Position numbers and translations under genes: made by a program
Origin: Candidatus Ventricola intestinavium
Lineage (GTDB): Bacteria; Bacillota; Clostridia; Christensenellales; Aristaeellaceae
Reading direction: 5' to 3'
Assembly: GCA_018715105.1 (NCBI GenBank)
Contig: DVMG01000058.1
Span: 1 to 8,778 of the forward strand
DNA: 8,778 bases
Notes under the pieces: generated by a model
Databases searched by the model: none
What the model saw: only the letters and a program-made list of their open reading frames with translations
Told to the model about the DNA's origin: nothing
In this document: in pieces, positions 6,082-8,778 of the stretch
Layout: each line of letters opens with the position of its first letter
How positions within the stretch are numbered: the first letter of the stretch is position 1

Positions 6082-7364
6082 GGAAAAACGCCGCTTTCAG
6101 CCGCTCCAGCCTGCTGGCTTCCATTCCGGCGCTGGTGCTCCTGCTTTTATGCGCCGTTCTGGCCGCTTTCTTTGGTCAGAAACAGCTGGCCCTTGTGCTG
6201 ATGTTTGTCTTTCTGCTGACAGGGGCCTCCCGCCTATGGGCCGTCCTGGCCGTGCGCCATGTTTCGGTGACTGTCACGGGGGCGGCAAGAGGAATGTTCC
6301 CTGGGGAGGAGACGCAGCTGGAACTGACGGTGCACAACGGCAAATTCCTTCCCCTGGTCTGGCTGGAACTGTTTTTCCCGCTGGCCCAGAACCTGTGCCT
6401 GACCCCGGAAGAGAGCCGCAAGCCGGACGACTGGGAAGTGAACGGGTTGGAGGAAGCGCATGCCTCCACCGAACGGGTCGGGGAGAAGCGATGCTCCTTT
6501 TTGCTATGGTATGAGACGGCCCATCTGCATGCCCGCTGGCATGCCAACCGCAGGGGGGTATACTCCAGCGCGGGCTGGCGCCTGAGAACAGGGGACGGCT
6601 TCGGGTTGACCCAGATTGAGTGCCCCCTGCCCCGCGAGGAGGCCCGTTCATTCGCCGTCTATCCCAGGCTGGTGGCGGTACGGCCCGAGCTGTTTTTGCG
6701 CAACCTGTGGAACGCCGACACCGGCACCCGGGGCGTGATGGAGGATCCTACGGTGATCCGCTCCACCCGGGATTACATGTCCACCGACTCGCTCAAGCAC
6801 ATTAACTGGCGGCTGGCGGCCCGAGGACTGCCCCTGTCCGTCAATGTGTATGAGGATATTCTTCCCAAAAGCGTTCACTTCATTTTCGATGGGGAGAGCT
6901 TCAGCGGAACGGTTCCTCACGCGCAGGAGCTGGAAGACGCGCTGAGCATCCTGGCCTCGGAGATGATCCGGCTGGATGAGGCGCAGGTGCGCTGCGGCCT
7001 GAGCCTGTGCAGAGGCAGGGGAGGCGAGGCCGTCAATCTCTTTGCCGTTTCCAGCACCACGGAAGATCTGCTGTGCGCCCTGGCGGCGTATGAACCGGCC
7101 GAACCGGTGCGGGATACGGACGGCATCAAAATTGTGGATCAGCTCCCGGTCTTTGACGCAGCCCCCATGATCCAGGCCGCCCGAAGCGTGGGACGCTTCT
7201 ATTATATCGCATATAGCGCCGACTGCCTGCCTGGCCGCACCCTGCTGACCCGGCAGCTGGATCCCACCTGCGCCAGTGTGCTGACCTATCGGGACGGCAA
7301 ACCCTTTGGGGAGTATGAGACGATCTGCCTGTGCAGTCTGAAGGAGGAGAACCATGGAGCATAG
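6078..7364 (+). CDS. DUF58-domain membrane protein, MoxR partner
   Basis: This 428-residue protein starts at GTG (6078), inside the last codons of the MoxR gene (GTGA overlap), with GGGGGAG just upstream, so translation is probably coupled. Two hydrophobic segments at about residues 12-33 and 36-58 form an N-terminal membrane hairpin. A beta-rich stretch follows (62-200), and then the DUF58 signature at about 228-260, with RDYMSTDSLKHINWRLAAR matching the family pattern of RxYxxGDSxRxIHWxxSAR. The C-terminal part (265-420) is the remaining alpha/beta region, which in the family resembles a von Willebrand A fold; a complete metal-binding site is not evident. DUF58 proteins are encoded next to MoxR ATPases across bacteria and are thought to be their membrane-linked partners in envelope functions. 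The classical Gly of GDS is Thr here (STDS) and His of IHW is Asn (INW), mild departures from consensus. Confidence 0.93.
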   Translation: MRKNAAFSRSSLLASIPALVLLLLCAVLAAFFGQKQLALVLMFVFLLTGASRLWAVLAVRHVSVTVTGAARGMFPGEETQLELTVHNGKFLPLVWLELFFPLAQNLCLTPEESRKPDDWEVNGLEEAHASTERVGEKRCSFLLWYETAHLHARWHANRRGVYSSAGWRLRTGDGFGLTQIECPLPREEARSFAVYPRLVAVRPELFLRNLWNADTGTRGVMEDPTVIRSTRDYMSTDSLKHINWRLAARGLPLSVNVYEDILPKSVHFIFDGESFSGTVPHAQELEDALSILASEMIRLDEAQVRCGLSLCRGRGGEAVNLFAVSSTTEDLLCALAAYEPAEPVRDTDGIKIVDQLPVFDAAPMIQAARSVGRFYYIAYSADCLPGRTLLTRQLDPTCASVLTYRDGKPFGEYETICLCSLKEENHGA

Positions 7365-8697
7365 AAGCGATTCGGTGGGAGCGCTGTCCATTCAGCTGAG
7401 CATGGCCTGCCTCTTGTGCATGGCGGTCTATTGGTTTTCGGAGGGAAGGCAGACGGGGCTCGTGTTTCCCATGGCGCTCATTCCCTGCGCGCCCGCTCTC
7501 TATGGCCTGAACCGGCTGTTTCTGCGCCGGGAGAGAAGTATGCGGGCGCTGGTTTTCTTCAATCTCTTCGTTGGAGGAATCTGCTTTGCGGTCCTGGCGG
7601 CCGGAATCGAAGGAAATCAGCGCGGGACATGGGCCTGTGCCGCCGTGCTTTGCGCGTGGCTGACGGTTCAGGGCGCCAAACTGGCCGTGAAGCCTCCGGC
7701 GCTGTCTCGTGTGATCCTGTGCCTGGATGCAAGCCTGGTGGCGCTGATTCTGTTCGTTGCCTATGGAGCGGCCGTTCAAATTCCGGCCTATCAGATGATC
7801 CCAGCCTGTGTCGGGAGCGCGGGCTCGCTGCTGGGCCTGATGATCTGCCGGACGGGCGGCAGGCTGGGCGCCCGGGGAGGGCTCTTTGCGGCCGTGGTCT
7901 TTTTGGCGATCCTGGCATCGGTCTTCCTGCTGGCGGGATCGGTTGCCGCGCCGGTGGGACAGGGGGTGGTGGCGCTGTGGAATGCGCTGACCGCCGTTGT
8001 CCGGCGGGTGGCCGCCTTGCTGGGACGGGGAGTGGCATGGTTCTTTTCTCTGTTCCCCGAGGAGTCAAAAGGGGGGCTGGAATGGGAACTGGATATGGAT
8101 TTGATGCAGAGCGCGCAGATCGAGGCGGAGGAAGGGGCCGAGGCCACCCCCGCCGCCATGGCTGTAATGGCGGTGCTGCTCGTGACGGGCATGCTGCTCC
8201 TGGCGATAGGAGGCCTGCGCCTGCTGGGCAGGATCCGCATGGGGGGCATGCAGGCGGTTCCAACAACCCGGACGTGCCGAAGGCGGATTCCCCTGCTGGA
8301 AGGCCTGCGCCGCCTGATGGGCTCCTGGGTGGAGCATTTTCGGATGCGGATCTGGCTGATTCGAAACCGGAATACCCCCAGAGGCTTGTTTTACCTGCTG
8401 ATCCGCCGCTGCAGGATGGGACCGTGGCATAAGCGCCGCGGCGAGACCCCACGGGAATTTCTGCTTCGCCTGCGCCGAAGCACCGGGGGAGATCCGGAAC
8501 TGGCTGCTGCTCTGGACGAATTGATTCCGGCGGTCGATGCGGCTCTCTATGCGCCTTCGGTTCAGGCTGACCATATTGCACATGCCCGGCTGATTCGCCG
8601 CCGCATTGGCGCCTCCGTGCGCCGCCAGTTTATCCGGGATAGCCTGGAGCGGCTTCCCTGGAGCGGAAAGAGGATAAAGACCCATTCTCCCTATTGA
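7354..8697 (+). CDS. Polytopic membrane protein with DUF4129-like C-terminus
   Basis: This 447-residue protein starts at ATG 7354 with AAGGAGG at 7341-7347, overlapping the DUF58 gene by 11 bp. Hydrophobic segments at about 10-28, 34-56, 64-84, 92-110, 118-142, 147-165 and 176-200 suggest seven membrane helices, followed by an amphipathic stretch (204-234), an acidic loop (241-264) and an eighth helix (267-294). The remaining 150 residues are basic and carry RRGETPREFLLRLRR (361-375), followed by a Leu/Ala-rich helix and ALYAP (397-401). This matches the DUF4129 pattern (PGETPREYxxxL ... ARYG) found at the C-terminus of TgpA-type transglutaminases. No Cys-His-Asp transglutaminase core is present. 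The layout therefore looks like the membrane and C-terminal parts of a TgpA-like protein without the catalytic domain. The DUF4129 assignment comes from pattern recognition, so it is less certain than the membrane topology. Confidence 0.8.
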   Translation: MEHRSDSVGALSIQLSMACLLCMAVYWFSEGRQTGLVFPMALIPCAPALYGLNRLFLRRERSMRALVFFNLFVGGICFAVLAAGIEGNQRGTWACAAVLCAWLTVQGAKLAVKPPALSRVILCLDASLVALILFVAYGAAVQIPAYQMIPACVGSAGSLLGLMICRTGGRLGARGGLFAAVVFLAILASVFLLAGSVAAPVGQGVVALWNALTAVVRRVAALLGRGVAWFFSLFPEESKGGLEWELDMDLMQSAQIEAEEGAEATPAAMAVMAVLLVTGMLLLAIGGLRLLGRIRMGGMQAVPTTRTCRRRIPLLEGLRRLMGSWVEHFRMRIWLIRNRNTPRGLFYLLIRRCRMGPWHKRRGETPREFLLRLRRSTGGDPELAAALDELIPAVDAALYAPSVQADHIAHARLIRRRIGASVRRQFIRDSLERLPWSGKRIKTHSPY

Positions 8698-8718
8698 GAA
8701 AAGCAGCGGTTAAAAAAG

Positions 8719-8726
8719 AAGGAGGG
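8719..8726 (+). promoter_or_regulatory. Shine-Dalgarno sequence deciding a TTG start
   Basis: AAGGAGGG ends four bases before TTG at 8731. The nearby ATG at 8741 reaches a stop after three codons, and the in-frame ATG at 8752 is too far away (25 bases), so TTG 8731 is the supported start of the next gene. Confidence 0.75.
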
Positions 8727-8730
8727 CAAA

Positions 8731-8778
8731 TTGAGCGTAAATGGCTTTCTAATGAGGGCAATCTTATGGGGAGCTGCC
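8731..8778 (+). CDS. 5' end of a further operon gene (cut by the window edge)
   Basis: Sixteen codons are open from TTG 8731 to the right edge. They read as a short polar start followed by FLMRAILWG, consistent with the beginning of a membrane protein or signal sequence. The gene lies 33 bases after the previous stop with a strong ribosome binding site, so it belongs to the same operon. In many MoxR-DUF58 operons the next product is a transglutaminase-like membrane protein, and such a gene would supply the catalytic part missing from the preceding protein. That is inference from order only; sixteen residues cannot show it. Confidence 0.65.
   Translation, partial: MSVNGFLMRAILWGAA

Overview
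The window looks like chromosomal DNA of a GC-rich member of the Firmicutes, most likely a gut- or rumen-type Clostridia. The reasons are strong AGGAGG-type ribosome binding sites, a TATAAT promoter, an intrinsic terminator with a U-run, and a large surface protein built from bacterial SH3 domains joined by Pro/Thr-rich PTPTP linkers. This placement is an inference from style; there is no marker gene. All real genes are on the + strand. There is no RNA gene, CRISPR array, insertion sequence or phage gene.

Layout. (1) 1-3615: the 3' part of a very large membrane-anchored surface protein. It enters the window inside an array of 84-bp in-frame repeats, continues through six SH3-like modules and an Ig-like region, crosses the membrane once, and ends in an acidic then Ala/Pro/Lys-rich tail with 36-bp repeats. 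A clear intrinsic terminator follows (3632-3668). (2) 3778-4860: a separately promoted gene for an NAD-type beta-decarboxylating dehydrogenase (isocitrate/isopropylmalate dehydrogenase superfamily). Its substrate cannot be assigned, and the position of the usual catalytic Tyr appears to hold Gln. (3) 4861-5127: a 267-bp intergenic region with two identical 20-bp hairpin-forming copies and another strong stem-loop between them. (4) 5128 to the window end: a tightly packed operon of a MoxR-type AAA+ ATPase, a DUF58 membrane protein, a polytopic membrane protein with a DUF4129-like C-terminus, and the first 16 codons of a further gene that starts at TTG behind a strong Shine-Dalgarno sequence.

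How the genes fit together. MoxR ATPase plus DUF58 plus a DUF4129/transglutaminase-type membrane protein is a widespread but poorly understood envelope-associated set. MoxR is thought to act as a chaperone-like ATPase on partner proteins. Here the DUF4129-like region is on a protein with no transglutaminase core, so the gene cut off at the right edge is a natural candidate for the transglutaminase half; that is inference. The surface protein and the dehydrogenase appear to be separate transcription units, and nothing in the sequence links them functionally to the operon. No wholly new system is evident. The most unusual items are the surface protein's architecture, the altered dehydrogenase active site and the structured leader before the MoxR operon.
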